64,000 bases of DNA, taken from NCBI RefSeq assembly GCF_017813335.1, contig NZ_JAGIYY010000001.1, positions 682,001 to 746,000 of the forward strand, read 5' to 3'. A program made the translations under genes and the position numbers. Below, in pieces: positions 24,471 to 33,710 of this stretch. The notes beneath the pieces were generated by a model that was not told where the DNA came from, did not search any database, and saw only the letters and a list, made by a program, of their open reading frames with translations. The stretch comes from Tianweitania sediminis. GTDB taxonomy: Bacteria; Pseudomonadota; Alphaproteobacteria; Rhizobiales; Rhizobiaceae. Position 1 is the first letter of the stretch, and each line of letters starts with the position of its first letter.

Positions 24471-25772
24471 TCAAGCGCCGGTGACCCGCCAAATGACATC
24501 ACCTACGTCATCCGCCATCAGAACCGCACCGTCCGCAGCAAGGGCTACGCCGACAGGACGGCCGAAGGAGAACTTCTCATCTGCCGACAGAAAGCCGGTG
24601 AGGATGTCGCGTGGCATCCCGACCGGCTGTCCCTTCTCGAAGGCGACGAAAGCCAGCTTGTAACCCGACAGCTTGGAGCGGTTCCACGAGCCGTGCTGAC
24701 CAATGGCCATGCCCGCCGGGAAGCCGGGCAACGTTCCTTCGGGCAACCAGCAGAGCCCCAGCGATGCCGTGTGCCCGCCCAGTGCATAGTCCGGCTGCAA
24801 GGCCGAGGCGACCTTTCCGGCATCCTGCGGCACCCGATCGTCAACCACCCGGTTCCAGTAGCAATAAGGCCAACCGTAAAAACCACCGTCGCGTACCGAC
24901 GTCAGGTAGTCGGGCGGGGTCTCGTCGCCAAGTCCGTCTCGTTCGTTGACGACAGTCCAGAGCAGACCACCCTCTGGCTCCCAAGCCATCCCCACAGGAT
25001 TGCGCAAGCCGGCTGCGAAGATGCGAGAGCGCCCGGTACGAAGGTCATACTCGTGGATGCAGGCGCGGTTCTCTTCCGCCTCCATGCCGGCATCGCCGAT
25101 GTTGCTCAGAGATCCCACAGCCACATAAAGTTTGGTGCCATCTTTGCTCGCGATAAGATTGCGCGTCCAATGCCCGCCTGGGACCAGATCCATCAGCTTC
25201 TTGCCCGGCGCGGTGATCTTCGTGGCGCCAGAGACGTAGGGGTAAGCCACCAGCGCGTCGCTGGCACCGATGTAAAGCGTCTCGCCGACAAGCGCGATGC
25301 CGAAGGGCTGCCGAACATTTTCCAAATAGACGTGGCTCTCCTCGGCCGCTCCGTCTCCATCCGGATCACGCAACAGCGTCACCCGATTGGGGCTGTCGCC
25401 AGAAGCGCGCGCTCGTTGCATGGTGGCCGACATGGCGTGGTCGAACAACGAGCGCGGATTTCCCCGTTCAGCCATTGATTCAGCCACAAGCACGTCGCCA
25501 TTCGGCAAGACGTACATGTTTCGTGGGTGCACCAACCCTCTTGCAAAGGCGTTCACCTTGAGCCCGGCAGCTGGCCGAGGCGTGTGATCGCCCTGCCATC
25601 CTCTCGCCGTAGGCATTTTCAGGGTCGGGATCTTGCCCTGCGGCTTGGGGGCGGGAATGGGGGGCGTACCTCCGTAGGCTGGCGCAAGGTGACCATCACC
25701 GGAGTGGCGAAGGGCAACAGCACCTGAGCCGACGAGAGCGACTAACCGGGCAAACGGGGAAGGTTTCGTCAC
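24471..25772 (-). CDS. PQQ-dependent sugar dehydrogenase-like beta-propeller protein (sorbosone dehydrogenase family)
   Basis: 433 aa from a GTG at 25772 (AAAGGAAC ribosome site). An upstream GTG at 25805 gives a poorer N-terminus. The N-terminus is a signal-like hydrophobic segment (PFARLVALVGSGAVAL), so a periplasmic location is likely. The propeller shows family repeats: ARGLVHPRNMYVLPNGDVLVAES, RQPFGIALVGETLYIG, HWTRNLIASKDGTKLYVAVGS, and the ending VLMADDVGDVIWRVTG. The fold binds PQQ in glucose/sorbosone dehydrogenases, but I cannot confirm cofactor residues. Substrate unknown. Confidence 0.8.
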   Translation of the reverse strand: MTKPSPFARLVALVGSGAVALRHSGDGHLAPAYGGTPPIPAPKPQGKIPTLKMPTARGWQGDHTPRPAAGLKVNAFARGLVHPRNMYVLPNGDVLVAESMAERGNPRSLFDHAMSATMQRARASGDSPNRVTLLRDPDGDGAAEESHVYLENVRQPFGIALVGETLYIGASDALVAYPYVSGATKITAPGKKLMDLVPGGHWTRNLIASKDGTKLYVAVGSLSNIGDAGMEAEENRACIHEYDLRTGRSRIFAAGLRNPVGMAWEPEGGLLWTVVNERDGLGDETPPDYLTSVRDGGFYGWPYCYWNRVVDDRVPQDAGKVASALQPDYALGGHTASLGLCWLPEGTLPGFPAGMAIGQHGSWNRSKLSGYKLAFVAFEKGQPVGMPRDILTGFLSADEKFSFGRPVGVALAADGAVLMADDVGDVIWRVTGA

Positions 25773-26001
25773 GGTAAGTGTTCCTTTTTCGCACCATGGA
25801 GGCACTTGAGCAGTCTGTGCAACATTAGAGCTCCGCCGGTTGAAGACGAGCTGTTTCCCGCTCTAACATCTTGGGGCCTGATCGGGCGACGTTGTCTGGT
25901 CAGCCTCGAATTCATCTTTGTCGTTCCAACATCACGAACGGCACTCCGAAGCCGTCGCGAAGGCGCGCGTCGAGGTCGGCTTCTGCGTCGCTTCGGGCGG
26001 G

Positions 26002-26964
26002 TCAGTCGCGCACATGAAGGGCTGCAAGAGGCGGGGATGCGGCTCCCAGTCGCGTTGCTTCAAACACTCTGCCCGGCTCCACATGATGGACCATGTGCCC
26101 GACCCCAGGGAGCCATGTCAGTTGGCTACCAGGAACCTCCTCGTGGAGGCGGCGCGATTGGCTGCGGCTGTCAACGATCCGGTCAGCGTCGCCGGCGACG
26201 ATCGCGACCGGCAACTCAAGCTCGCGGTATCTGCTCTGCAGGCGTTCGGCGGCTTCCAGCATCATCATCGACTCTTCAGCTGAAGATCTGATGGCCCCAG
26301 GTAGCAGGGCGAGTTCTTTCGGGAAGCGGCTGAACCTCGGTGGCGGATGTGCAGGCCTGAAAAGCTGCCTCACCATCAACGGCCATGCCGCGCGCACCAC
26401 GTGAGGCAGTATCGAATGGCGTAGCAACGTTCCCAAGCCCGGCAGTGCTGCAAGGGAAACGAGGAGCGCATCAACGCGAGCGGTAGGGTAGTAATAGCCC
26501 GATGCCAAGACGAGGCTTCGCACGCTGGCTGGATGTCTCAGCGCCCATTCCACCGCCACGAGGGAGCCCCAGGAGTGACCCAATACGTGAGCGGTGCCAA
26601 TTCGGAGTTGCCGAAGTGCGGCATCGAAGAGATCGGCTTGAGCTGCCGGTGTCCACCTTATTGAGCGCGGGCGTGTGCTCCAGCCATATCCCGGCCTGTC
26701 AAAGACGATGACGCGGAACTGCTGCGCCGCCTGTTCAACCAACCCGCTGATCACGAAGTCCTGGATTAAGCTCCCATTGCCATGCAGCAGAACAAGAACC
26801 TCCCCTGAACCAACATCCAAGTAGTGAAGTTCTACGCCATTGATCGACAGGACGCGTCCGATCGCTGGATTGAGGGTCCGCGCCCGCTTCGTCGCAGAAC
26901 GAGTCGCGATAGCAGCCAGCACCCCGGCAACTGTCAGCCAAACTAGACGCTTACGCATCATCAT
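26002..26964 (-). CDS. Alpha/beta hydrolase
   Basis: 320 aa with an N-terminal membrane anchor (residues about 7-22), so probably membrane-tethered. Core motifs: oxyanion-hole HGNGS (61-65), nucleophile elbow GHSWGS with Ser131, acid AGDADRIVD, and base GVGHMVHH. It is closest in style to the epoxide hydrolase/haloperoxidase branch, but the nucleophile is Ser, so an esterase- or lactonase-type reaction is expected. Three consecutive Met codons leave the exact start open by two residues. Confidence 0.85.
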   Translation of the reverse strand: MMMRKRLVWLTVAGVLAAIATRSATKRARTLNPAIGRVLSINGVELHYLDVGSGEVLVLLHGNGSLIQDFVISGLVEQAAQQFRVIVFDRPGYGWSTRPRSIRWTPAAQADLFDAALRQLRIGTAHVLGHSWGSLVAVEWALRHPASVRSLVLASGYYYPTARVDALLVSLAALPGLGTLLRHSILPHVVRAAWPLMVRQLFRPAHPPPRFSRFPKELALLPGAIRSSAEESMMMLEAAERLQSRYRELELPVAIVAGDADRIVDSRSQSRRLHEEVPGSQLTWLPGVGHMVHHVEPGRVFEATRLGAASPPLAALHVRD

Positions 26965-27093
26965 GCCTTCGCCTTATTCTACCTGCGCAGTCATCAAGAT
27001 CCACCAACCGGCGTTGGACGACGATCACCGACAACACGCCGTTGGGCAAGAACAGCTCCCACCGCAAAGAGCCTTCCAAAATCCCGTTCCCCA

Positions 27094-27330
27094 TCAGTCC
27101 TGTGCCCGGCCTCCCGAAGGCTTCAGCTGCGGCAGAACATGCGCGCCAAAAGCTTCAATGAAAGCCTGCGGCTCGGTGCCGACGTGGTGGAGGTAGATAC
27201 CGTCGAAACCAAGCTCAACGAACTTATGGAGCCAGGCAGCGTGCTGTTGTAGGTCCGCAGATATGAGCACGCTTCCGTGCATGTCTTCCGTACGCATGCA
27301 TACCGCGGCCGCATCAAAGTGCGCGGGCGC
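27094..27330 (-). pseudogene. C-terminal remnant of an LLM-class (luciferase-like) flavin-dependent oxidoreductase
   Basis: Only about the last 75 residues of the family remain: VLISADLQQHAAWLHKF, then VELGFDGIYLHHVG, EAFIEAFGAHVLPQLK. This pattern (D-x-H, LGFDxIYLHxVG, FGxxVLPxL) is the C-terminal end of F420/FMN-dependent LLM oxidoreductases that are normally about 320 residues long. Upstream the frame continues to 27462 without family resemblance, so the N-terminal three quarters are lost. It lies between intact genes in a patchy accessory region. Confidence 0.7.
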
Positions 27331-27500
27331 CTGACGGATGTTTTCGCAGTCACGCCGGTGGCTGCGGGGGCCAGTGTCCTCGGCTATTTCGGTACCGCTA
27401 GCTGGGAAAAGAAGGGTTCTGAGATGGCCTGTCCTCTTGTGGAAGGACAAGCACCCGTCCAACGCAATCCTTCAGTTGAAGAAACAACTCTCGGACTGTC

Positions 27501-28307
27501 TCAGCGCCTCAAATAGAGCCACAGCGTCATCGGCGCCAGCACCGCTGTCAGCGCCACAGGGGCGATAAGGGCGAGCAGCACGTCGGCTGCGCTGGCGCCG
27601 CCACCCATCAGGCCCCGTAAAGCCGTTGTCATGAGAGAGACCGGGTTGATCTCGACAATAGCCTGCAACCAGCCCGGCATGGTGCTGGGATCGACCATGA
27701 TGTTGGACGCGAAAACCAGCGGAAACAGGAAGGTGAAGCCGGCCGTCATCACCGTGGTTGGTGTGCGGATCAGCAGGCCGAGCACGATGAAGACCCACCC
27801 CATGCCGAAGCCGATCGCGGTTAGCATCGCGAAGGCCGCCACGACCCCGAGCACGCCCGCCTCCGGGCGGTAGCCGAGGATCAGCCCGATCGTCGGGATG
27901 ATCGTGGCCGCAATCAGGTGGCGTAGGATGTCGCCCACCATCAGCCCGGCGAACGGCGCAAGCGACCAGATTGGCAGCGATCGGAAGCGGTCGAACAGGC
28001 CCTTGCCGAAGTCGGTCGAAAGGCCCATTCCCGAATAAACCGAGTTGAATACGACGGTCTGCACGAGGATGCCCGGTAGGAAGAACTGCAAGTATTCGCT
28101 TGGTGAGCCCGCCAGTGCGCCGCCGAACACAAAGGTGAATAGCAGCGTGAACATGATCGGGGTCATCACCAGGTCGAACAGCTGTTCGGGCACGTGCTTG
28201 AACTTCAGGACCGCGCGCCACCCGAAGACGAGCGCATTCGAAAGGGCGGACGGCGCCGGGGGACGCGCCACGCGCCGCAACCGCATGAGCGAAGTGGCCT
28301 CGGTCAT
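27501..28307 (-). CDS. ABC-2 type transporter permease (DrrB-like)
   Basis: 268 aa with six membrane helices and the ABC-2 signature region around FLPGILVQTVVFNSVYSGMG and RSLPIWSLAPFAGLMVGDI. Members of the DrrB/daunorubicin-resistance branch export lipophilic drugs or lipids. It starts 4 nt inside the end of the ATPase gene (overlap 28304-28307), so the two form one exporter. Confidence 0.9.
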   Translation of the reverse strand: MTEATSLMRLRRVARPPAPSALSNALVFGWRAVLKFKHVPEQLFDLVMTPIMFTLLFTFVFGGALAGSPSEYLQFFLPGILVQTVVFNSVYSGMGLSTDFGKGLFDRFRSLPIWSLAPFAGLMVGDILRHLIAATIIPTIGLILGYRPEAGVLGVVAAFAMLTAIGFGMGWVFIVLGLLIRTPTTVMTAGFTFLFPLVFASNIMVDPSTMPGWLQAIVEINPVSLMTTALRGLMGGGASAADVLLALIAPVALTAVLAPMTLWLYLRR

Positions 28308-29329
28308 GTCCTCGTTCCCTTTTTCTCCTGCAACTCCGCACTCGGCCGCGGCCTATCCGTCAGCGCGAAGAAGACCTGCTCCAGACTCGGCTGGCCCATC
28401 GAGAAGTCGGCGAGCTCGATACCGGCGGCGATGAGGGCGGCCAGCGCCTCGTTCGCGGCCTGTGCGGTGCCCGCCATCACATGCAGCTCCGCACCCTCCG
28501 CACTGCGGCTGACGCTTTGGCCGAGCAACGTCTCGAGCAGGTGCGCCGCCTCATCTCTGCGGTCCGGATCGGCGAGGGCGACATGCAGGAAGCCGGAGCC
28601 GGTCGCTGCCTTCAAGTCGCGGCTCGTCCCCTCGGCGATCTTGCGGCCATGGTCGATCACCGCAATTCGGGCGGCAAGCTGATCGGCTTCCTCCAGATAC
28701 TGGGTCGTCAGCAGGATGGTCACGCCGGACGCGGCAAGGCCGCGGATCATGTTCCACACATCTTTTCGCGCGTTCGGGTCGAGACCGGTGGTCGGCTCGT
28801 CGAGGAACAGCACGCCCGGCGTTACGATCAGCGACGCCGCAATATCGAGCCGACGGCGCATGCCACCGGAATAATCCTTGACTTGTTTTCCGGCGGCACC
28901 CGAGAGTCCGAAAGCCGCCAGCAGTTCATCGGAACGCTTTTTCGCCTCTCGACCGCGAAAGCCCCAAAGCCGCGACAAGAGCACGAGGTTTTCGCGGCCG
29001 GTGAGGTCCTCGTCCAGGGAGGCGAACTGTCCCGTCATGGCGATCGCGCCTCGCACCGCATGAGGCGCCGCAACGAGATCGTGCCCCATGATGGTCGCGG
29101 AACCCTCGTCCGGCTGCGATAGCGTTGCCAGCATCCGCATGAGCGTCGTTTTCCCAGCTCCGTTCGGACCCAGGATCGCGAAGATCATGCCCCGCGGCAC
29201 GTCGAGATCGATGCCGTCGACAGCCCTGACGGTTCCGAATGACTTGGCGAGACCGCGCGCGGAAATCGCCAGGCCTTCCGGGGCGGAACTCGCAGCGGCG
29301 GGTTGTGGGGATGGCAACATCTCGTTCAT
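28304..29329 (-). CDS. ABC-2 type transporter ATP-binding protein (DrrA-like)
   Basis: About 341 aa from the ATG at 29329 (MNEMLPSPQ). The frame stays open to 29614 and no start has a good ribosome site, so the N-terminus is uncertain. Walker A GPNGAGKT, signature YSGGMRRRLD, Walker B VLFLDEPTTGLDP, H-loop TTQYLEEADQLA, then the DrrA-type C-terminal regulatory domain (about 230-340). It powers the permease encoded downstream. A drug or secondary-metabolite efflux role is the family default, not shown here. Confidence 0.9.
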   Translation of the reverse strand: MNEMLPSPQPAAASSAPEGLAISARGLAKSFGTVRAVDGIDLDVPRGMIFAILGPNGAGKTTLMRMLATLSQPDEGSATIMGHDLVAAPHAVRGAIAMTGQFASLDEDLTGRENLVLLSRLWGFRGREAKKRSDELLAAFGLSGAAGKQVKDYSGGMRRRLDIAASLIVTPGVLFLDEPTTGLDPNARKDVWNMIRGLAASGVTILLTTQYLEEADQLAARIAVIDHGRKIAEGTSRDLKAATGSGFLHVALADPDRRDEAAHLLETLLGQSVSRSAEGAELHVMAGTAQAANEALAALIAAGIELADFSMGQPSLEQVFFALTDRPRPSAELQEKKGTRT

Positions 29330-29610
29330 GGCCGCATTCGAACTTCGACGGACAGGCAGGGACGCGCCTATAGCAGTTTTTAGTGCGCTTCCGACAGTCC
29401 TCCCTGTGGCGAGCACCATAGCCTCAACTCCGACCGCGTGCTTACCGGCGACGATCTCGGGCTGCTGCGTGGCTGGCTCGCGGCTATAAACTCGCGGTAG
29501 GCTTAGCGTTACAGCTTTACGAGACGCTGCGAGCGGTAGTTTGCGAGATCGAAAGATCGCTGTGTGAGCCGGAGGCTGGACCCGCCAGGAACCATGCCCC
29601 GAACACGGGA

Positions 29611-30135
29611 TCAAATCCGTCGGAACATATAGGTTGTCGCATGGCGTGCCCGTCCGTCGGGATCCCAGGCGAAGTCTGGGATAACGCCTGCGACCTCGAA
29701 GCCGATGGAGGCGTAGAGCGGCTCGGCTGCGTCTCCGGTCCGTGTATCGAGCGTGACCAGCGTCCTGCCGAGTTCCTTGGCCTGCTCGATCGCTCGGACC
29801 ATAAGGCGTCGTCCAATGCCGAGACGCCGAGCGCTCGGATGGACGATCATCTTGGCAACCTCGCAGCGATGCGGCTGGTTCGGCGGCATGGCGGTCAAGA
29901 GCTGGACAGTGCCGACAATCTCGCCGCCGCGCTCCGCGCCGAACAGCACACGTCGCGCTGCGGCGACCTCGGGCAGGACATCGTGCAACCAGAATCGAGC
30001 GGCATCCTCGTAGGATAGGGGGGCCATGAAACTGATGGCGGCTCCTTCCTCCACACTGTCGGCGAGGATCCGTGACAGGGCTCCGACGCGCCCTTCGACG
30101 GCAGCGGCATCGAGTTCGATCACTTGCGTTTCCAT
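29611..30135 (-). CDS. GNAT-family N-acetyltransferase
   Basis: 174 aa. The acetyl-CoA binding core is visible: EVAKMIVHPSARRLGIGRRLM (motif A, with R/G-x-x-G-x-G/A as RRLGIG) and TLDTRTGDAAEPLYASIGFEVAG (motif B). The acceptor is unknown. It lies 10 nt after the XRE-cupin regulator stop on the same strand, a common pairing in proteobacteria, so the regulator probably controls it. Confidence 0.88.
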   Translation of the reverse strand: METQVIELDAAAVEGRVGALSRILADSVEEGAAISFMAPLSYEDAARFWLHDVLPEVAAARRVLFGAERGGEIVGTVQLLTAMPPNQPHRCEVAKMIVHPSARRLGIGRRLMVRAIEQAKELGRTLVTLDTRTGDAAEPLYASIGFEVAGVIPDFAWDPDGRARHATTYMFRRI

Positions 30136-30145
30136 GCGGGACCCC

Positions 30146-30703
30146 TCAGGCCATGGCGATGATGTAGCGGGCCGACCGGTCTCCAGTCTCGAAGGAAGAC
30201 GGGCCCTGGAGCTGGTAGCGCAGGCAGTCGCCCGGACGCAGTTCGTGACGAACGCCGTCTACGGTGAGCACCAACATCCCGGCGAGCAGAACCAAGTGAT
30301 GCTCGTGTCCTGGAATGGAAGGACGGTCATAGGCGAAGCGCTGGTGCGGCTCGATCTCGCCCTCGATCATTTCGAGCTTGAGTTGCCCGCTAGGCGGCGA
30401 CACGGCACGGCGCGCGAAGCCGTGCGAAGGGTCCGTCCAGAGGCTCTGGTCCTCATGGCGAACCAGCGCCGGGAAGTTGGGTTCAAGCGGCGCGAAGAGT
30501 TGAGAAAGCGGCAGGGCGAACGCTGAGGCGAGGCGTCCGAGTGTCTCTACGGTCGGGCTAACCTCGGCCTTCTCGATCCGTGACAGCGTGGCGCGGCTGA
30601 TACCGCTCTTCGCCGACACCTCCGCGAGGCTGAGCCCTCTGCTACTGCGAACACCTCTGAGGTGCTCCGCCAAGACGCGCTGCGTCTGCGAGGTAGTTTT
30701 CAT
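30146..30703 (-). CDS. XRE-family regulator with C-terminal cupin domain
   Basis: 185 aa from the ATG at 30703. HTH at about 10-65 (GLSLAEVSAKSGISRATLSRIEKAEVSPTVETL), then a single cupin domain (HEHHLVLLAGMLVLTV, HELRPGDCLRY) that likely senses a small ligand. This two-domain type (PuuR/SutR-like) usually represses a nearby metabolic or detoxification gene, here the downstream GNAT. The leader just upstream is AT-rich with flanking CATAT/ATATG, a possible autoregulatory site. Confidence 0.88.
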   Translation of the reverse strand: MKTTSQTQRVLAEHLRGVRSSRGLSLAEVSAKSGISRATLSRIEKAEVSPTVETLGRLASAFALPLSQLFAPLEPNFPALVRHEDQSLWTDPSHGFARRAVSPPSGQLKLEMIEGEIEPHQRFAYDRPSIPGHEHHLVLLAGMLVLTVDGVRHELRPGDCLRYQLQGPSSFETGDRSARYIIAMA

Positions 30704-31130
30704 ATATGAGAGATAATCCCAAATATGGGCTATGCGCAAGATCGCTTCGTGGAGTGACCGTTTTCGGCGGACGGTAGATCAGCCTACCGTGGTACTTGGG
30801 GTCGAAAGAAGAACGTCTGCTTCCGCCCTAATAGCTCACAGCAAACGGTCCGCTGACGGCCCCGTTTCCGCTGTAGGAAATGCTTTCCCACGGGCGACGG
30901 TAAGCGGGCGCCAATGACTGAGATTGGGGTGGATTCCTGTCCGTCCGCTTCTGGGCGGCTGAACGGAGAAAGCAGCCATTAGGTGGCCGCGGCGCTTCGA
31001 CCGCAACACGCCCAGCCACCGTCCCGAAAGGCACCGATAGACGGCTCAAATGGGATGGGAGGGACTGTCCAGGGAGGTTGGTTGTTAGGAGGAGGGTTGC
31101 GCCCCTCCGCTCTCGACTTGATGATGATAA
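30704..31130. other. Intergenic region, no gene recognised
   Basis: This 427-nt stretch separates the XRE gene start from the LysE stop. Short frames here lack any family resemblance. The composition and the fragment AGCAAACGGTCCGCTGACGG near 30840 look like decayed intergenic debris of the kind seen beside the repeats at 31934 and 33603. Confidence 0.4.
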
Positions 31131-31769
31131 TCAGGTCGCCGCTCGCCGCCATCCGACAGCGAGGGCGCCGGCACCGATCATGAGCGATCCACCCACACGG
31201 TTGACCACACGCTGGATACTCGGCTTGCGTATGGACCTTCGAGCCGTTGAGGCAAGGAAGCCATAGAGTGCAGCGTTCACGGTGGCCAGAAAGAGGAACG
31301 TCAGCTCGAAGATGACCATCTGCTGGTAGACGGGCCGCGAGGTCTCCAGGAACTGGGGCAGGAACGCCACGAAGAAGATAATGCTCTTTGGGTTCAGGGC
31401 CGCTACGACGTAGGTGTGCAGAAAGATGCGGAAGGGTCGCTCTTTTGGGGCGCCTGCCACCGCCTCGTCGGTCGCGCCCGTAGACACCGGAGCTCGCCAG
31501 AGCTTGATGCCGAGGTAGACGAGATAGGCGGCACCGACCCACTTCAAGGCGGTGAAGAGCGTGGCCGAAGTCGCAAGAAGCGCGCCCAGCCCGAGCATGG
31601 AGGCCGTCATGGCGGTGAAATCGCCGAGCGCAACACCGGCGACGGTCGAAGTGGCCGCCTTCCGGCCGTGGCCGAGCGCGTAGGATATAACGAGGAGTAT
31701 AGTTGGTCCCGGGATCGCGAGCAGCACCGCGGACGCGGCGACGAAGGCTAACCAATGCTCAAGTGACAT
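31131..31769 (-). CDS. LysE/RhtB-family amino-acid exporter
   Basis: 212 aa from the ATG at 31769 (GGAGAGCC ribosome site). An in-frame extension to 31868 is not needed. Six membrane helices with the family motif AIPGPTILLVISYALGHGRK near residue 18 and AALNPKSIIFFVAFLPQF in the middle. It exports amino acids or their derivatives (threonine/homoserine in RhtB). No regulator is adjacent. Confidence 0.9.
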   Translation of the reverse strand: MSLEHWLAFVAASAVLLAIPGPTILLVISYALGHGRKAATSTVAGVALGDFTAMTASMLGLGALLATSATLFTALKWVGAAYLVYLGIKLWRAPVSTGATDEAVAGAPKERPFRIFLHTYVVAALNPKSIIFFVAFLPQFLETSRPVYQQMVIFELTFLFLATVNAALYGFLASTARRSIRKPSIQRVVNRVGGSLMIGAGALAVGWRRAAT

Positions 31770-32259
31770 GAAGGCTCTCCGGCTAGGGAACTGAACCAAT
31801 CCACTGAAATCGGGCGAGTACAAGCCCTTTGATGCATCTTTAGATGCCACCTTTCGGGTGGTCCGCAAGGCCTCCTCCCCGGCTGAAATGGGGTCGTGAG
31901 CTGACGAAGCAACTGCGCCTGCTGGGTGAGCTAGAACGGCAGCTTACCGCCAAGCGCTTGCAAAAGCGGACCGTCCGGATGCGACCCCCTACTCGCTGCT
32001 GGAAATAGATCCCCGGATTGCGATGAGGTGGATTGCCTCAACGGCCACTCGTGGGTGGTTTGCTGCCAGTCGGTTTCTGGACGAATGATGATGAAGGGGA
32101 CATTCGAGCGGCCATCGGCTTATCGTCGGCCGCACATGAGTGGGCGGAAGATCCCTCAGATCCATACGTCGTTAGTGGCCGTTCGGCCGCTCGACTGCTC
32201 GTCGCCGGTGTTCGCCACGCCTCTGGGCTCAATCAGAAGCAGCTTCACCTGCGCGCTCC
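31770..32259. other. Intergenic region holding one copy of a short repeat
   Basis: This 490-nt stretch lies upstream of the LysE gene and downstream of the broken serine hydrolase. It contains the first copy of a 46-bp repeat (31934-31979). Short open frames around it look non-coding. Confidence 0.45.
31934..31979. repeat. 46-bp dispersed repeat, copy 1
   Basis: The left 18 bp (GAACGGCAGCTTACCGCC) and right 12 bp (GGACCGTCCGGA) are identical to those of the copy at 33603-33648. The 16-bp middle differs (AAGCGCTTGCAAAAGC here). Both copies are exactly 46 bp, in the same orientation and in non-coding DNA. Confidence 0.7.
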
Positions 32260-33263
32260 TCAAGGCGAAGCGCGTGCGATCTCTTTCAGCAGGTCGATGA
32301 ATGCGCTGGTACGGATGCCCTTCGGATTCTGGCTGAGATCGACGGTCTGTACCACCACTAGCCGCCTCGACGGCACGACGGCTATGTTCTGCCCCCCGTA
32401 GCCAGAAGCGTAGAAGGCATGCGGGCCCCACATGTCCTCGGGCAGCGTCCACCACATGTACCCGTAGCCCTGCCGTATCCGCTTTGCCCACGAATAGGTC
32501 GTGGTCGACTCCCTGATCCACGATGCCGGGATGACCTGTCTCGTGCCCCACTTTCCATCGTTCAGGAAAAGCTGGCCGAAACGAGCGGCGTCGCGGGCGC
32601 TGAGCCGAAACGGATAGGCGGGATGCTCCGACAGCTTCTCAACGGCGTAGCGGCCATCCTTGACCGAGAAGTCCTCCATGCCAGTCGGCGTGGCGATCCG
32701 GCTCTCGAAGCTACCGAAGATGTCCTCTCCGGTTTGCTGTCGGTAGATCGTTCCCAAGGCATTGAAGTCCCAGTTGTTGTAGAACCAGAAGGATCCGGGC
32801 GCGTGACTTCCGCGTGCTTGCCGCTTGCGCTTGATGTCGGCGGTCTCGTGGGCGGCGGGGTGATAGATGCCCGACCGGGATGTCAGCAGGTCGCGAACCG
32901 TCGCGGTCTTTTCATCGTTCGTGAGGCTGGGCTCATTGTCGTCAATGCCGAGGTCGGCGAGGCTGGCAGAAAGGTTGGTTCGACCCTCGTTAACGCGATG
33001 CCGTAGAGCGCGCTGAGCAGGCTCTTGCGGACGGAAGCCATTTCCACCTTGCGGGACGTGTCGCCCCACTGGGCGATCACTCGCCCATCCTGAACGATCA
33101 TCAGCGCGGTGGGCTTGAGCGTTCTGGATCGCCGCCGGGCAGTCTCCAGTCTCTCGGCGGACCAGCCCGCCGCCACTAGATCGATGTCCTGCCACGATTG
33201 GGCATAGGCCGTCCCGGTGACGAGAATGCCGAGAACCAGAAGCAATGCGAAACGGAGGATCAT
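32260..33263 (-). pseudogene. Serine hydrolase (beta-lactamase/class C PBP-like family), frameshifted
   Basis: From the ATG at 33263 there is a signal peptide (FALLLVLGILVTGTAYAQS) and the catalytic SxxK as SVRK (Ser77-Lys80, EMASVRKSLLSALYGIA). The frame then goes off near 33000. The rest continues in the -1 frame to 32260: ADLGIDDNEPSLTN, the YxN motif FYNNWDFNALG, and YGYMWWTLPEDMWGPHAFYASGYGGQ. Joining the frames at IALTR/VNEGR restores a protein of about 333 aa, so a single-base loss around 32985-33005 is enough. It may be a periplasmic esterase or peptidase relic, or a sequencing error. Confidence 0.8.
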
Positions 33264-33710
33264 CCGTCCGTCCCCCCTCTCATTTAGGCGTGGAACATCC
33301 AATGGTGGCGGCTTCAAGCCGGTCTCCTGTCCTCTCGTATGATCGCAACGGCGCGCCCCACTCAGCCTCGTCGCGCCGATGCGGGAGATGTCGATGATGG
33401 TCGGCGCACTCAAGGGCATGCTGATCCTGCGGGAGGCCGTTGGTCCGTGGCGGCTCGCAGGATACGCCGCCTCTCATCGGAGGCGTCGTCCTTCCTTCCG
33501 CCAGATGAATGTCGGCTTCCGGGTAAGGGGTATCCCGGCCGGATCGTCTGGAAGGGGGTCGTAAAGCTGACCAGGCAAACTTTGCCCGATCACGAAGGTC
33601 CCGAACGGCAGCTTACCGCCTTGCGCTTTCTAGAAGGGACCGTCCGGAGACGGCCCACAGACAAGCTTGACCACTCTGTGCTCCTTTGGGTCGAGCGAGG
33701 AGCGGCCCGA
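33264..33710. other. Intergenic region holding the second repeat copy
   Basis: This 447-nt gap separates the broken serine hydrolase start from the LysR stop. It contains the repeat at 33603-33648. Open frames in it are unlike known proteins. Confidence 0.45.
33603..33648. repeat. 46-bp dispersed repeat, copy 2
   Basis: Matches copy 1 (31934-31979) in its left 18 bp and right 12 bp. The 16-bp core reads TTGCGCTTTCTAGAAG instead of AAGCGCTTGCAAAAGC. The two copies bracket the broken serine hydrolase gene. Confidence 0.7.
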
